Positions 1 to 8,079 of a stretch of DNA of 64,000 nucleotides are shown piece after piece (the stretch's first letter is position 1; each line of letters starts with the position of its first letter). This DNA is from a bacterium A37T11 (GTDB taxonomy: Bacteria; Bacteroidota; Bacteroidia; Sphingobacteriales; Sphingobacteriaceae). The notes under the pieces are model-generated. The model was not told the DNA's origin, did no database searches, and saw only the letters and a program-made list of their open reading frames with translations. Position numbers and translations under genes: made by a program. The stretch covers positions 1-64,000 of the forward strand of contig FOBR01000016.1 of NCBI GenBank assembly GCA_900109895.1. The letters are read 5' to 3'.

Positions 1-395
1 TCCAGGTCAATGGCTGCTATCCCTAAAATTTCCAACCCGGGCTTGGCTTTGCCAGCCTGTCCGGACCAGAAATAACCAACACCGGGAGTTGCCTTGCCTG
101 CTTTGCTAACAAAACTGGGATCGGCAGCAAGCACACAATTGCCGCTTCCATGCTCCCGGAGCAACTGGCTATTAAAGGACAGGAAGTCAAACTCCCGCTG
201 AAATTGGATTCTATACCTTTGTTCCTTATATTTGCCATACCTCCCCAACTGGAGAAAGTTGACACGACCTTTTATGCTCAAGAAGAGAATAAATGTCTCA
301 ACTAAAAACCGTTGCCTGCATTTATTGATAGTTGACATTTTATTTAAAATGTTGATAATTAATATATTGTATATATTCTTGCCCTTGGTGATCAT
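1..395 (-). CDS. IS4-type DDE transposase, N-terminal part (runs off left edge)
   Basis: An open minus-strand frame runs from an ATG at 395 (second ATG at 338) to base 1 without a stop, so only the first 131 codons are visible. The protein has the N-terminal region typical of Bacteroidota IS4-family transposases: a helical start containing SIKGRVNFLQLGRYG, then LAADPSFVSKAGK with what should be the first catalytic Asp of the DDE triad (about residue 92 from the 395 start), followed by GYFWSGQAGKAKPGLEI. A stop lies immediately upstream of the frame near 421. The rest of the catalytic domain is outside the window, so intactness cannot be judged. I could not identify the terminal inverted repeat in the AT-rich DNA to its right. 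Confidence 0.8.
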   Translation of the reverse strand, partial: MITKGKNIYNILIINILNKMSTINKCRQRFLVETFILFLSIKGRVNFLQLGRYGKYKEQRYRIQFQREFDFLSFNSQLLREHGSGNCVLAADPSFVSKAGKATPGVGYFWSGQAGKAKPGLEILGIAAIDL

Positions 396-596
396 ACTTA
401 ACAGAATCGTGAGAAAATCCTATTAAGATACAGATTATCAAGGGTTTATTAAAATATTATTTCAAATAGTTTTCCACATATTTACCTAACAATCAAAAAC
501 ATAAATTAAATTTTAACGAAGTATTGTGTAAAATTATTCTGAAATACCCACAAACCGAAATACGATATTTGGATTTATTTTCTGGACCAGGGATTT

Positions 597-869
597 ATGA
601 AGATAATATCAACACCTCTTCTACTGGCGCAAGCATGCGCCTCAGATTCCTCATTAGCCAAAACTGTACATCTTATGTTTAATGATAATATATACGGCGA
701 GGCATTAAAACATAATTTTGAAGGAAGATTTCCTATTGGAACATTTTCTTTCGAACCAAGGTTCGGTAATAGAACAGTAGGACAGGATGAGCAAATCGAA
801 AATTATTTAAAAAAAGAACCTCAAAAGACAAATCCAACTCCTGTTAGCTGCATGAGTGCGTTCCAGTGA
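597..869 (+). CDS. hypothetical 90-aa ORF, doubtful
   Basis: A 90-codon ATG-started frame in AT-rich DNA. The product is hydrophilic after a short N-terminal stretch and matches no family I recognise. It overlaps the minus-strand frame at 807-998 over its last third, so at most one of the two is likely to be functional. There is no clear ribosome binding site and no operon partner. Confidence 0.2.
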   Translation: MKIISTPLLLAQACASDSSLAKTVHLMFNDNIYGEALKHNFEGRFPIGTFSFEPRFGNRTVGQDEQIENYLKKEPQKTNPTPVSCMSAFQ

Positions 870-998
870 CCGGAGGTCACAATCGAAATGAAACAGGTTA
901 TCCTGCTTGAAACCTTGTTCCAAAAGACGATTAACAATGTTCCCACCTGCACCGCCAAGAGTCAATATCCTGAATACCTGTAATCCTTGTATCGCCAT
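807..998 (-). pseudogene. possible FtsZ/tubulin-like N-terminal remnant
   Basis: From the ATG at 998 the frame reads QVFRILTLGGAGGNIVNRL and then FHFDCDLRSLERTHA. This resembles the first beta strand, the GGxGGN nucleotide-binding loop and the T3-side segment (NTDxxAL) of the FtsZ/tubulin fold. The frame stops after 63 residues in a poly-T tract, and the next frame continues with MQLTGVGF before it also stops. I read this as a truncated, frameshifted remnant. The assignment rests on one short motif and could be chance. Confidence 0.3.
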
Positions 999-1181
999 AT
1001 TCAAAAATGATCATTTTTTTTCAATACCAATATGCCATTATACAATTATCAACTATCAGAATATCAAATATGTAATAATTAATTTTTAGTTACCGCTAGA
1101 TGGCCAGAGTTTTTAATTAAAAAGCTTAAAAAAAAAGTCAGGCCTGTTAGTACAACTGAACTACTTCCCATCCCACCCCAT

Positions 1182-1601
1182 TTAAACCGGTATATTCTGT
1201 AAATAATAAAAATTAGGATCCTCAGGGGTATGTTCTGGCTCCAAACGGAAACTTTCTAAGGCAGGGGAACTTTGGTAAGCTCCATCTACTAAATACTGAA
1301 ACTTCCAGATCAATTTATCTGCCTTGCGCACATCTACCTCCAGCCTGGAACTCTCTGCAAGGGCTAACTTTAGTAACCTGATCGCCTCATATGGATCCTG
1401 GGTCTCTGTACACCACAGTCCAAAGCTAACTATAAACCTATCATAGCTTACTTGTACAATTATAATATCAAAACCGTGCTCATAATTGGAATAAATGATT
1501 ATCCCTTCATTATGCTCAACATAAGACACATCGGGATACTCTTCCATTACAGCGATAAGCATGTTAGAAAAAGCAGGTGGTATCCATTCTTTTTGCTTCA
1601 T
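1182..1601 (-). CDS. hypothetical protein, 139 aa
   Basis: I do not recognise the family. The start is placed at the ATG at 1601 (MKQKEWIPPAFSN) because the longer frame from 1655 adds an atypical hydrophobic leader inside an AT tract. The protein has no signal peptide or membrane segment and an alternating beta/helix look (IIIYSNYEHGFDIIIVQVS, then a helix rich in L, A and E). A short TACTATTT box ends just before the ATG. It lies 96 bp downstream of an HTH regulator transcribed in the same direction and may be co-transcribed with it. Confidence 0.55.
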   Translation of the reverse strand: MKQKEWIPPAFSNMLIAVMEEYPDVSYVEHNEGIIIYSNYEHGFDIIIVQVSYDRFIVSFGLWCTETQDPYEAIRLLKLALAESSRLEVDVRKADKLIWKFQYLVDGAYQSSPALESFRLEPEHTPEDPNFYYLQNIPV

Positions 1602-1697
1602 AAAAATAGTATCAATTTTAAAAACAGATAAAAGTACCATAATTTTTTTATTCAAAAAGTAAATGAATCTAAAAACACATTGTTAACATTGCTGAGA

Positions 1698-2558
1698 CTA
1701 TAAACCTGTCCCCTTCACTCCGACTTTTTTTAATAGCTCCCTCCCCTTCCCTGTCAGCCTATACATTTGCTTGCTGCTGGTAGATTTGCTCTCAGTCATT
1801 TCAACTAGTTCTAAAGTTTCCAAAACTTTTAGTGATTTCTGGTGATTTTTATATAAATTACCATAATTAGCCAGAGAATAAATATCCTTTCGTCTAATTG
1901 GCCCGTCTTTCAAAGAAATTACCATTCCAGCCATTTTTCCATATGCCGGGGTAACATAGTTTATACTTTTTACTCTAACTATTTCTTCAAGTTGTATAGT
2001 TAAGAGTTCAAAAATATTATTATCATCGTTTAATATTTTCCTTGATTTTCTGAACTTTTGAGGGGATGATTTTTCATGCTTAACTTCCAACATATTATCA
2101 TACACTAGACTATCTAATGCCATTAAAATACTATTGTAATCGAATGTCCAATTATATCTGGATTGAATATGATCAATGATGTTTTGGGTCGACTGAAAAT
2201 CATTCATAAAAGAACTTTGGAGCACTCGATATTGAATAGCCTTTTTCTGTGAAGGAATTTTATTGATAGCCTGAAGTACTAAATCGTTGTTTCTGTGTGC
2301 GGAAAGCACCCTTCTTCTCAATAATTTCCAATCTGGAAGTTGTTTATTAAGACTATATAATTCTTCTTTATCTATTTGATAAAGGTAACATAGTTTATCA
2401 ATTCTTTTTACAATAGCCGATGCAGAGCCATTTTCTAATCTTCTAAGTGTAGATGGAGGAATTTGTAAAATGTTAAATATATCATCAACTGTTAATAATA
2501 GAAGTTGTCTGATTAGATATAACCTGCGGGCTACTTTTAATTCTATGGATGTTGACAT
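1698..2558 (-). CDS. helix-turn-helix transcriptional regulator, 286 aa
   Basis: The N-terminal 65 residues look like a divergent Cro/C1-type HTH: a helix, then TVDDIFNILQIPPSTLRRLENG, matching the scaffold of helix 2, turn, recognition helix. The middle is helical (about residues 75-200). The C-terminal 90 residues look like a winged helix ending in MYRLTGKGRELLKK, the usual wing-plus-helix end of MarR/PadR-like modules. It is probably a cytoplasmic regulator of nearby accessory genes. Its AT content resembles the flanking IS-containing DNA rather than the Sus loci, which suggests transfer. Confidence 0.6.
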   Translation of the reverse strand: MSTSIELKVARRLYLIRQLLLLTVDDIFNILQIPPSTLRRLENGSASAIVKRIDKLCYLYQIDKEELYSLNKQLPDWKLLRRRVLSAHRNNDLVLQAINKIPSQKKAIQYRVLQSSFMNDFQSTQNIIDHIQSRYNWTFDYNSILMALDSLVYDNMLEVKHEKSSPQKFRKSRKILNDDNNIFELLTIQLEEIVRVKSINYVTPAYGKMAGMVISLKDGPIRRKDIYSLANYGNLYKNHQKSLKVLETLELVEMTESKSTSSKQMYRLTGKGRELLKKVGVKGTGL

Positions 2559-2730
2559 GTGAAAAATTACCCATATGTTGATTAAATTTTTATTTAAAAT
2601 TTGGTTATTATTTTAATTTATAATATGTTTGCAATTAGTATTTCTGTCACTCATTTGAGCCAAAGAAATCAATAGGTGTTAACAATAAAAGAGTCTCGAA
2701 AGCAAATTCCGACAATTTGATTCAGAACGA

Positions 2731-2857
2731 GACGATAGGTTAATACCCATAGTTGCTTTTTGCGTACATTTGTACGACTATAGCGCTATGGGTTCTATCG
2801 TAAATCCGTTTCTGAAAGGCGTCGGAACCTTGCTTTGCGGTAGGTAGAACCCTAGCT
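2731..2857 (+). ncRNA. candidate structured RNA / leader with two competing helices
   Basis: ACGATAG and ACCCATAG (2731-2753) can pair with CTATGGGT and CTATCGT (2786-2803). The same CTATGGGTTCTATC segment can instead pair with GGTAGAACCCTAG (2843-2855), extended by AGC/GCT bases. Loops carry smaller hairpins, for example CGTACA/TGTACG at 2763-2776 and ACCTTGC/GCGGTAGGT around 2828-2846. Mutually exclusive long helices are a hallmark of regulatory leaders. The element is about 270 bp before the GTG of the TlpA-like gene. No known family is recognised, and the strand is inferred from the downstream gene. Confidence 0.45.
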
Positions 2858-2883
2858 ATAGTTTTGTGTTCAATATACCTGAG

Positions 2884-2905
2884 ACTCGTATCAATTGATA
2901 CGAGT
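2884..2905. repeat. perfect 22-bp palindrome
   Basis: The two halves read ACTCGTATCAA and TTGATACGAGT, a perfect dyad with no spacer. It is nested inside a second inverted repeat, GTTTTGT (2861-2867) with ACAAAAC (2920-2926). It may be an operator or a cruciform. The half-site contains CGTATCA, the same word repeated at 21373-21457 in the other Sus regulatory region. Confidence 0.7.
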
Positions 2906-3126
2906 TATGAAAAGAAGAAACAAAACCAATTTCTGTAAAGTTCTTATCCCATTCCAAATTCGGAATCAGGAAGGTTGTGTTATTTCTAATCAACCAAAAT
3001 CCCTAAAAAACCTATTCAAAAATATCATCAAAGCTCCAGTTTGATCTTGCTTCACCATCCGGACTGCCCATCTCTGCGGTAATCCATTTTCTTAATTCTT
3101 AATTTTTTAATTTAAAATGAAACAAC

Positions 3127-4815
3127 GTGAAGCAAATTTTACGCTCAGGGGAGAGCTATGCCCTATCCCCTACCAAAAGAACCCTTCTTTATATATCCGT
3201 ATATATAGGTATCCTTTTATTACCGGTTGTTGCCCCTGCTCAAAGTAAGACCCGCACCGTCACCGGAACTGTAGTATCAGCACCCGGAGGCAAACCAATA
3301 GCAGGAGCCCGGATACGGTTAGGCACAAACCCCGATACCACACGGATGGCACCAGCAGTCCGTACCGATAAGCAGGGAACGTTTACTACCCAACTAACCA
3401 CCGATCTGGGTATCCCAGAAGGAGGGCTCAAAATAGGAGACACCATCCCAGAAGCCCTTTGGCATTTGCCGCAACGAGTAGTTAATACTTCATCAGGCAA
3501 AGACACAATCACCTTAAACGACATCCGTAACAGAAAACTAATCATTCTAGACTTCTGGTCAACTTGGTGTAGTCCCTGCATTGCCTCAATAGATAAGATT
3601 CATAAATTAATGGGAAAATATGACCAGACTGAAGTAGCCTTTCTTCCGGTTATGCTTGGAAAAAGTGAAGAAGCTGATAAGTTCATTAAAAAAAGAGGCT
3701 GGATTTTACCAAGTCTGATCAATGAATCTCCCAGCGACAAGGCCTATATTCCCAAAAAAAATATTATTTCGGCTTTTAAAAGGTATATCCAAGGTTTCGG
3801 TACCATTTGGATATATCAAAACAGACTGTTAGCTATACCATTCAGTAATAATTATATCAACGATAGCATTCTGAACATGGTATTAGCGGAGAAAAAGGTA
3901 AATTTTATTAATTTGAGGCGACAACAAGAAATTGATCCTAATAGGCCCCTATTTACCAAAGGAAACGCGGAAGCGCATATTATGTACCGCAATAAAAAAA
4001 GTGCGTCAATAGCCAGGTACTCACAGGATGTTTACCATGAAGGGTCACATGCGAAGCTTTTTATTAAAGGTGACAGCAGTATTCTTTATGCCACCAACCT
4101 AGCGTTGGAATTTTTGTACTTCGAAGCCTTTAATCAGGAGATTTTTCCCGCTTTTAACTCTTGGGAAAGTGGAATTATTTGGGAAATAGGAGACAGTTTA
4201 AGACATCGAATTTTCAGTGAGTATCGCTATGTGCGAGCTAAAGCCACACTGCAGCATCAGATCCAGAGCCGAAAATGGCTGGAGAATAATCTATATGGAT
4301 ACCAACTACGTTTTCCCGAAAGGTTGCGGGAATCAGAAGCCCGCTATTTTATGCAGCAGGATCTGAATAAATTCTTTTCCTTGTACTTAGGTATACGTGC
4401 CAACATCGAATATAGGAATAAGCAGAAATATGCGGTGTTACGCCTCAGGGGTACTATGGAGGAAACGGAAAAGTTATTGACGCAAGAACCGGCTGGATTA
4501 AAAGATACGTTAAGGAAAAACCTGGAATACCGCAGGCTGGTGAACTACGATCAGCATTTCAAAGGTGACTTAAGCCGGCTGATTCAGCAAACAGCATCTG
4601 AACTACAGTTAGCTCCCTTAATAGACAGTACAGGCATCCAACTACCGGGTTATGCTGTCAATTCACTTCTGCCTAAGGGTATGGTAGTGGATCTGCCTTC
4701 AATCCAGTCCTGCTTGGCTAAATACAAATTATACGTAACACTAGAAGATAAGGCTGTGCCTTTACTAGTCGTGCGTGAAATCAGGAATCAACAACAGTTA
4801 TCGGGTAAACCTTAA
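3127..4815 (+). CDS. secreted TlpA-like thioredoxin protein with carboxypeptidase-regulatory-like domain
   Basis: A 562-aa protein. The frame opens at a GTG; an ATG at 3117 is in another frame that dies after 41 codons. A signal peptide (about residues 18-39, ending APAQS) is followed by a CarboxypepD_reg-like beta domain (residues 43-92) and a TlpA/AhpC-type thioredoxin domain with the redox motif WSTWCSPC (Cys148 and Cys151). The remaining 350 residues are helical and unassigned; they end with a segment resembling the start of a SusC-type N-terminal domain. It should act in the periplasm as a disulfide oxidoreductase. It sits 11 bp upstream of susC and is probably co-transcribed. Confidence 0.75.
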   Translation: MKQILRSGESYALSPTKRTLLYISVYIGILLLPVVAPAQSKTRTVTGTVVSAPGGKPIAGARIRLGTNPDTTRMAPAVRTDKQGTFTTQLTTDLGIPEGGLKIGDTIPEALWHLPQRVVNTSSGKDTITLNDIRNRKLIILDFWSTWCSPCIASIDKIHKLMGKYDQTEVAFLPVMLGKSEEADKFIKKRGWILPSLINESPSDKAYIPKKNIISAFKRYIQGFGTIWIYQNRLLAIPFSNNYINDSILNMVLAEKKVNFINLRRQQEIDPNRPLFTKGNAEAHIMYRNKKSASIARYSQDVYHEGSHAKLFIKGDSSILYATNLALEFLYFEAFNQEIFPAFNSWESGIIWEIGDSLRHRIFSEYRYVRAKATLQHQIQSRKWLENNLYGYQLRFPERLRESEARYFMQQDLNKFFSLYLGIRANIEYRNKQKYAVLRLRGTMEETEKLLTQEPAGLKDTLRKNLEYRRLVNYDQHFKGDLSRLIQQTASELQLAPLIDSTGIQLPGYAVNSLLPKGMVVDLPSIQSCLAKYKLYVTLEDKAVPLLVVREIRNQQQLSGKP

Positions 4816-4826
4816 TTTTTAAATAT

Positions 4827-7800
4827 ATGAAAACACTTTTATGCCTATCATGGCTAATTATATCAGCTGTTTGTACTGTATCTGCTCAGTCCATTACGGG
4901 CCGCGTTTTTACCACAGGGGAAAATGGGAAAACGATACCCCTCGTCGGTGCAAGCATTACCTTTAAAAATAGCCGTATAAATAGCCACAGTGATCAGCAA
5001 GGTTATTTCAAACTCCCTGCTATTTCTACAGCCGACTCCTTAAGGGTCTCTTTTGTCGGATATGTCACTTCGATACTGTTCGTCAAACCCGGCACTCAAA
5101 ATATCCGGATCAGCTTGGTTCCTGAATCTGGTGAACTACAGGTAGTAGAAGTCAATACAGGCTACTACTCGGTACCTAAAGAACGGGCTACAGGATCTTT
5201 TACCCATATTGACAACGAATTGTTGAACCGCAGTGTGAGCACTAATTTATTAGAACGGCTGGAAGGGGTAACCAATGGGCTGCAATTTGATCGGCGAAGC
5301 ATTACTGGAGAGGGAATATCGGCGGAGCCTGAACTAAGGGTACGCGGTTTAAGCACTATTGAAAGCAATTCCCGCCCGCTGATCATTGTAGATAATTTCC
5401 CTTACGAAGGAGAGTTATCATCCATCAATCCGAATGATGTTTACGATGTCACTATATTAAAAGATGCGGCCGCTGCCAGCATTTGGGGTGCTCGGGCGGG
5501 AAACGGGGTCATCGTAATCACTACCAAAAAGGGAAGTTTTAACCAACCTGCCAAGGTAAGCGTAACCAGTAATGTAACCATTAAGCAGAAACCAGACCTT
5601 TTCTACAACCAAAATGTATTACCATCGGCAACGATGATGGACATACAACAGGAGCTTTATGAACGGGGTGCCTATGCCGAAAATCCACAAACACCCATCC
5701 CATTGTATGTGGAGCTGCTCATCAAACAACGGGATGGCAAGATCTCCGAATCGGATTTTGATAGCCAGAAAGCGCTTATGCAACAAACGGATATTCGCGA
5801 CCAAGCGTTGCAGTACTTATACCAGCCTGCGATCAATAAGCAATATGCACTAAATATAAGTGGCGGCGGCAAGGTATATAACTATTACCTATCTGCCGGT
5901 TATGACCGTGTCAGGGCACAGTTGGTAGGTGTTCAGGATAGACGTATAAATGTGAGCATGCAGAACTCGTTTAAAGTACGACCGAACCTGGAGCTAACGG
6001 GAGGGGTGTGGTATACCAATCAGCAGCAGCAGAACAATGGGGTAGCCAGTGTGGGTTGGGATACCCGGAATCCCTATGCCAGACTGGCTGATGATAATGG
6101 AAATGCGCTGCCTACTGTTAAAAAATACCGGATGGCATACCTTGAAACTGCCGAAGAGCTAGGTTTGCTGGACTGGATGTACCGGCCATTAGATGAGCTA
6201 AACCTGAAAGATAATCAGGCAACCAACAATCAATTACGTTTGAATGGAAGCTTTAACTACAGTTTTCTCAGCCATTTCAGGCTGGCAGCCAGTTATCAGT
6301 ATGTGATGGAACGTTTAGATAGCCGCATTGTATACGATAAGGATAGTTATTATGTGCGTAACCTGATCAATGGATTGACACAGTCTAATGGTACCTGGAT
6401 CATTCCGTTGGGTGGAATCCTGAAGGAGGGTACAACCGATGAAGGAAGTGCCGGCGACTCCCGTAGTCACTCAGGAAGGGTACAGGTTAATTATCAGCAA
6501 ACGTTTTCCAAACTGCACGACGTTAATGTACTAGCTGGTGCTGAGATCTCTCAAAACATTACCAGAACATTACCAGGCAATGTCTTCTATGCTTATGACG
6601 AGAGTATTGACTATGGCCTCAATTCATTAACTTTTGGAAATACAGCCTATAAGGCCCGGCCAAATGGTTATGCAGTGGTTCCGACCTATGGCAGTGCTCC
6701 TTCCTATAGAACCAAGAACAGAAACCTCTCTTATTTTAGCAATGCCAGTTACGCCTATAACCAAAAATACATCCTATCCGGCAGTGCCCGCTGGGATGGC
6801 AGCAATCTGTTGGGTGTAAAAACCAACCAGCGTGGTACATCTCTCTGGTCTGTTGGTGGCAGTTGGGAGCTTAGTAAAGAAGATTTCTATGTTTTGAAAA
6901 AAGGGTTACCGTATCTCCGGTTGCGTGCCACCTACGGTAGTGCAGGCAATATCGATAAAAGCCAGAGTTATTACCCCACTATTCGCACCGATATGGATGA
7001 GGTGACCTTGCTGCCGGTATCCATCTTGGTCAGTCCGGGAAATCCAAGCTTGCGTTGGGAACAGGTCAATACTATGAATTTCGGAGTTGATTGGAAAACT
7101 GCCGTCAATCGTATCAGTGGAAGTATAGAATACTTCAATAAGGCGTCCAAATACCTGCTAGGAAATCGACTGAAAGACCCAACTATAGGTTTGGGAATAT
7201 ATGATAATTTTAAAGAGAATTATGGCGATATGGAAACCAACGGGGTGGATGTAGAGGTTCATAGTGTCAATTTAAAAGGAACATTCCGTTGGGAGACTAA
7301 CCTATTGCTAAATTACAGCAATAACAAGATCACAAAAATTGATGACCAACCCTTCACAACATCTGTAGATAATTACTTTTGGGACATTGGTGTTTTACAT
7401 CCCGTTAAAGGAAGATCGTTGGATGAAATCTATGACCTCCCATGGTACGGACTAAATCCCAATACCGGCCAGCCCCTTATTTATATGAACGGGGAAATAA
7501 GCAACGATTATCAAGCTTACTATGCAAGTTTGAAACCAGATGATCTGGTAATGGCCGGACTGAGTGTCGCCCCCTGGTATGGATCCGTAAGAAATATCTT
7601 TGAATGGAAAAATATTCAGTTGGATTTCCTGATTACATTTAAAGCAGGCCATATTTTTCAGCGTAGTTCCATGCCGTCAGGCGGAGAATATATTACAGGA
7701 ACTTCAAAAGTTCATATGGACTATTTTGAAAGATGGCAAAAACCGGGTGACGAAAAATATACCAACGTTCCCTCCCGTACCGATACCTATGAGGAACAAC

Positions 7801-8054
7801 GAGCCTGGGTCTATCAATACACTACGGCACTTATTACACCAGCGGATGTGATACGCCTTCAGGATATTAATCTAAGCTACACTTTCAAACACCGAGTTCC
7901 GGGATTGCCATTTCAGAATTTAAAGGTATTTGTTTATTCGCGCAACCTCGCGATTCTCTGGAGAGCTAACAAACAAGGTATTGACCCGGATTATCCCCAT
8001 GCCAGCTATCCGGCACCTAAAAGTTTCTCCATCGGCTTGCAAACAAATTTATAG
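4827..8054 (+). CDS. SusC/RagA-family TonB-dependent outer-membrane receptor
   Basis: A 1075-aa protein with a signal peptide ending VSAQS, a CarboxypepD_reg-like beta-sandwich (about 22-100), then a plug domain with TGSFTHIDNELLNRSVS, the LRVRGLSTI box and ILKDAAAASIWGARAGNGVI, all characteristic of SusC plugs. The rest is a 22-strand barrel, and the C-terminus ends in the usual beta signal (FSIGLQTNL). It forms the transport channel for the ligand captured by the SusD encoded next. There is no STN domain, so it is not wired to the usual anti-sigma pathway, in contrast to the receptor at 16690. Substrate unknown; the TlpA-like partner is common in such loci. Confidence 0.93.
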   Translation: MKTLLCLSWLIISAVCTVSAQSITGRVFTTGENGKTIPLVGASITFKNSRINSHSDQQGYFKLPAISTADSLRVSFVGYVTSILFVKPGTQNIRISLVPESGELQVVEVNTGYYSVPKERATGSFTHIDNELLNRSVSTNLLERLEGVTNGLQFDRRSITGEGISAEPELRVRGLSTIESNSRPLIIVDNFPYEGELSSINPNDVYDVTILKDAAAASIWGARAGNGVIVITTKKGSFNQPAKVSVTSNVTIKQKPDLFYNQNVLPSATMMDIQQELYERGAYAENPQTPIPLYVELLIKQRDGKISESDFDSQKALMQQTDIRDQALQYLYQPAINKQYALNISGGGKVYNYYLSAGYDRVRAQLVGVQDRRINVSMQNSFKVRPNLELTGGVWYTNQQQQNNGVASVGWDTRNPYARLADDNGNALPTVKKYRMAYLETAEELGLLDWMYRPLDELNLKDNQATNNQLRLNGSFNYSFLSHFRLAASYQYVMERLDSRIVYDKDSYYVRNLINGLTQSNGTWIIPLGGILKEGTTDEGSAGDSRSHSGRVQVNYQQTFSKLHDVNVLAGAEISQNITRTLPGNVFYAYDESIDYGLNSLTFGNTAYKARPNGYAVVPTYGSAPSYRTKNRNLSYFSNASYAYNQKYILSGSARWDGSNLLGVKTNQRGTSLWSVGGSWELSKEDFYVLKKGLPYLRLRATYGSAGNIDKSQSYYPTIRTDMDEVTLLPVSILVSPGNPSLRWEQVNTMNFGVDWKTAVNRISGSIEYFNKASKYLLGNRLKDPTIGLGIYDNFKENYGDMETNGVDVEVHSVNLKGTFRWETNLLLNYSNNKITKIDDQPFTTSVDNYFWDIGVLHPVKGRSLDEIYDLPWYGLNPNTGQPLIYMNGEISNDYQAYYASLKPDDLVMAGLSVAPWYGSVRNIFEWKNIQLDFLITFKAGHIFQRSSMPSGGEYITGTSKVHMDYFERWQKPGDEKYTNVPSRTDTYEEQRAWVYQYTTALITPADVIRLQDINLSYTFKHRVPGLPFQNLKVFVYSRNLAILWRANKQGIDPDYPHASYPAPKSFSIGLQTNL

Positions 8055-8079
8055 TTCGTACAAACTTATAAAGAAAGAA

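Larger units (their letters stand above)
396..1181. other. AT-rich stretch with no confident gene
   Basis: This stretch lies between the transposase start and the first well-supported gene. It should contain the right end of the insertion sequence. It carries only two short, overlapping, opposite-strand open frames (597-869 plus and 807-998 minus), both doubtful and listed separately. Bases 396-596 and 1005-1181 show nothing beyond A/T runs. Confidence 0.5.
2559..3126. other. 568-bp non-coding region before the first SusCD locus
   Basis: No credible ORF. The left 100 bp are A/T-rich and should hold the promoter of the minus-strand HTH gene. The centre holds the nested inverted repeats described separately. 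The right 200 bp before the GTG at 3127 show no further structure that I can support. Confidence 0.6.

Noticed and set aside
23..265. Minus-strand 80-aa open frame at the left edge
   Set aside because: It is a shifted frame inside the transposase; the neighbouring frame gives the recognisable IS4-type protein.
7930..8079. 50-codon extension of the first SusD
   Set aside because: It overlaps the SusC coding end and lacks a signal peptide; the ATG at 8080 gives a proper lipoprotein signal.
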